From Nitzschia sp. pyKryTriq1 (Eukaryota; Bacillariophyta; Bacillariophyceae; Bacillariales; Bacillariaceae): DNA of 64,000 bases. The position numbers and the translations under genes are program-made. Below are positions 61,926 through 64,000 of the stretch, piece after piece (the stretch's first letter is position 1; every line of letters begins with the position of its first letter). The notes under the pieces were generated by a model. It saw only the letters and a program-made list of their open reading frames with translations. It had not been told where the DNA came from and made no database searches. The DNA is taken from positions 1,054,001 through 1,118,000 of the forward strand of contig OY101127.1 of NCBI GenBank assembly GCA_956465555.1. Direction: 5' to 3'.

Positions 61926-63276
61926 ATGAGTTTCTTCACCAAAAACCAAGCACCCACTGCTAGTAGCCCACCATTCGACAATTATGGTGCTGGTAGTGGT
62001 AGTAGTAGTGGTGTCGTTTGTCCCCACGCAATTGAAGATGATGTTCAAACTATGAGTACGTACAGTAATGATGATGCTGATGCTAATAGTACGGAGGCCT
62101 CTGTTTCCAGCAGCACATCGTCCGCTTCTTGCACGGGCATCGTGGACTTTCGAAAGGACGGCGTTCCTTTCCCACTCAAGCTACACAGGCTACTTGATAC
62201 AGCTGAGATGATGGGCTTTGATGATATCATCGCCTGGATGCCCGATGGGCTGTCCTTTCGAATTTTCGACAAGCTCCAGCTTGAAGAAAAGGTCATGCCA
62301 CATTATTTCAGCAGCAGTAAGTTTTCATGACGACTTGTCTCATATTTCGTCGTTGCGCTCACTGCTATCTCGAGCATCGCCTTTGTCTAACAAGTATTCT
62401 TTTACCACTCCTCTAGCCAAATTCAAAAGCTTCCAAAGGACTTTGAACTTGTGGAGCTTTGAGACCTCAAAGAAGGCAGCCGAACAGCATGAGCATGGAT
62501 GCCGCTATCATCCATTGTTTGTTCGAGGCCGACCTGAACTTTGCTACCAGATGAAGCGCGTCAGAGTGAAACGGAACAATACTACTAGCAAGCTGGGAGA
62601 AGAACAAAAGGCGGTCCTCAGCGCCACTGGACATGGTGAGAAGGGGCGGCCTCGGATCATCATCCCCAGCAGCCAGCAGCCCCCTCCGGCACCGCAAGAA
62701 AATATCGACGAGCTACACAGCACCGAGGACGACGCTCCAAGAACCACATTCACCCAGCAGCTTTTGCTATCTGCGCTCCTGGAGTCCTCAAGGCCGCAAC
62801 CATACATCCAAGCAGGCTGCGAGGACTATGCTCTCTCGTCCGCGGCCGCTTCCTTTTCTCGACGAATCCCTCCTCTCAAAGACGACCAGCATATGCTGCA
62901 AGCAAAAAGAACTTGTGAGCTTATTCTTGGCTTGGGCAGTACTCCATCGTTCAAGGCGGCAAGGTCTTGTTTCCGACCAAGCCCTGGAATGGGAGGCAAC
63001 CTCTCCGATCTGAATGGTCCAGTTCTTGCCCATCTACTTGGCTCATCGTCGTCCCTTCTCGAGTCCACTCTTCCTCGTGCTCCCGCATCCAACTCACTTG
63101 TTGGTTTGGCACCAGCAGCCAGCCATTTCTGTCCAATGCCCCCCGTTCTGGTACCCCCGCTCGACATGGCAAACGTTCGACGCCTTGCTGCGAGTATGCT
63201 GCTGGCGGCCATCGCGCTCGCCGACTCGTCCAAACGAGGGCAAGAAGAACGTGTGGTCAAGGGGGAGCGCTGCTGA
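61926..63276 (+). CDS. Heat shock factor (HSF)-type transcription factor (2 exons)
   Basis: Exons 61926-62316 and 62417-63276 give 416 residues. The HSF DNA-binding domain runs from about 77 to 180: FPLKLHRLLDTAEMMGFDDIIAWMPDGLSFRIF, EEKVMPHYFSS joined across the intron to TKFKSFQRTLNLWSFET, then HPLFVRGRPELCYQMKRVRVKR. The recognition-helix and FxSFQRxLN landmarks are kept. The second part is Ser/Pro/Ala rich and lacks the long heptad-repeat trimerisation region of classical HSFs, as in many diatom HSF-like factors. The intron falls inside the DNA-binding domain, where HSF genes often have one. Regulation of the HSP20 gene in the same window is possible but not shown. Confidence 0.93.
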
Positions 63277-64000
63277 TTCTTGCTCCAATTCATGAACCTT
63301 CTTGATGCCCATCATGTTGCGTATGCACCACTCTACGATTAAAAAGAACACTATGTATTTGAAAATATATCCTTTTTACAACCCCAATATGTTGCTATCA
63401 TTTTCTTCTGTTTCGATTGGTATGGAATAGTCTCTACTACTCTATTGTAGTAGCGGAACAACAGGAGGGAAGGCCAGACGGAACCCGCTGGACGAAAGCA
63501 TGCGTGAGTGAGAGAGGAGCAGCTATGGGTGCCGACGCCGTGGTGCTGCGGGTAATTTTCAAACCCCATTTCTACTTCCACCTGGCATACGAATCGACCA
63601 ATAATATCAATGCAGTCAATAACCGATAATATTTGGTAGCTTGTGTGTCCCCACTACGTACCGTAGTTAGAGGCAGTCACTCGTGACTCTTGACTCTAGA
63701 TATCCCGTCTTGTAGAGCTGCTTCACGGGAAGTTGGCGACAAAGTCACATAGTAGTAACTACAAACTCTACCTACTAGAGCGGTTATACTCTAAAGGTAT
63801 TATAATACATACATCTAGGGGCCTGGCGCCCCACCGTCTTGTTTTTCACTGCCGTTAGAATCGCTTTATTGATAGAACCGGTCAACATTAATTAATGTGC
63901 GCGACTAAACCCTTTCAAAAACTCCCGCGCTTTATTGTCCCGCAAGTTTGCCAAATTCAAATATTCCACGCGAACCTCTACCAATACCGCGCATTCCTCT
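63277..64000. other. Intergenic region to the right edge
   Basis: 724 nt after the HSF gene. Small frames have no recognisable domain, and I see no RNA gene. A TTAATTAAT-type palindrome is at about 63887-63897. Confidence 0.35.

Overview
The window is nuclear DNA from a photosynthetic stramenopile, most likely a pennate diatom. The basis is short GT-AG introns (about 65-240 nt), intergenic gaps of a few hundred bases with genes on both strands, low-complexity Ser/Thr/Gln/Asn/Asp tracts, a DUF6824 protein, a divergent HSF-type factor, a putatively plastid-directed RimP-like protein and a fused nucleotide cyclase/phosphodiesterase. I see no bacterial operons, CRISPR arrays, rRNA genes or convincing tRNA genes. 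Splice sites were inferred by eye from GT-AG signals, reading phase and family alignment; no transcript data were used.

Layout. 1-13 kb: 3' part of a DeSI/PPPDE isopeptidase (-), glycine cleavage T-protein (+, 3 exons), tandem-DUF6824 protein (-), a two-pass membrane protein with a poly-Gly tail (+), HSP20 (-), RimP-like (-), maltose-type O-acetyltransferase (+), MDP1-like HAD phosphatase (-, 4 exons). 13-32 kb: a small hypothetical protein, DEAD-box helicase (-), asparaginase (-, 2 exons), METTL21-type methyltransferase (-), two paralogous four-pass membrane proteins (+) flanking a 2OG-Fe(II) oxygenase (-), bZIP factor (-), Methyltransf_32 protein (+), SnoaL-like protein (-), sulfotransferase-like protein (+). 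32-48 kb: ABCF2/ARB1-like ATPase (+, 7 exons), a small MIC10 gene (-), a secreted M43 metalloprotease with Pro/Thr repeats (-), a glutamate-carboxypeptidase-II-like M28 peptidase with a 42-Gln insert (+), and an 1175-residue cyclase-PDE fusion (-, 4 exons). 48-64 kb: PhyH-type oxygenase (+), SURF1 (-), a Ser/Thr/Ala-rich protein (-), ankyrin/coiled-coil protein (+), protein kinase (-), HSF (+).

The genes do not form one pathway. Several are organelle genes (T-protein, MIC10, SURF1, RimP-like), several are signalling or regulatory (cyclase-PDE, kinase, bZIP, HSF) and several are secretory or surface proteins (M43, M28, sulfotransferase-like, the poly-Gly protein, the four-pass pair).

The most unusual signals are: two nearly identical introns at matching positions in the two ATPase halves of the ABCF gene, inside micro-exons that carry the Walker motifs; a diverged partial copy of the M28 gene about 6.4 kb from its parent; a short dispersed element in three places, one copy with inverted ends; a long near-perfect hairpin upstream of the bZIP gene; and many GTACCGGTAC-type palindromes that I saw only outside coding sequence.
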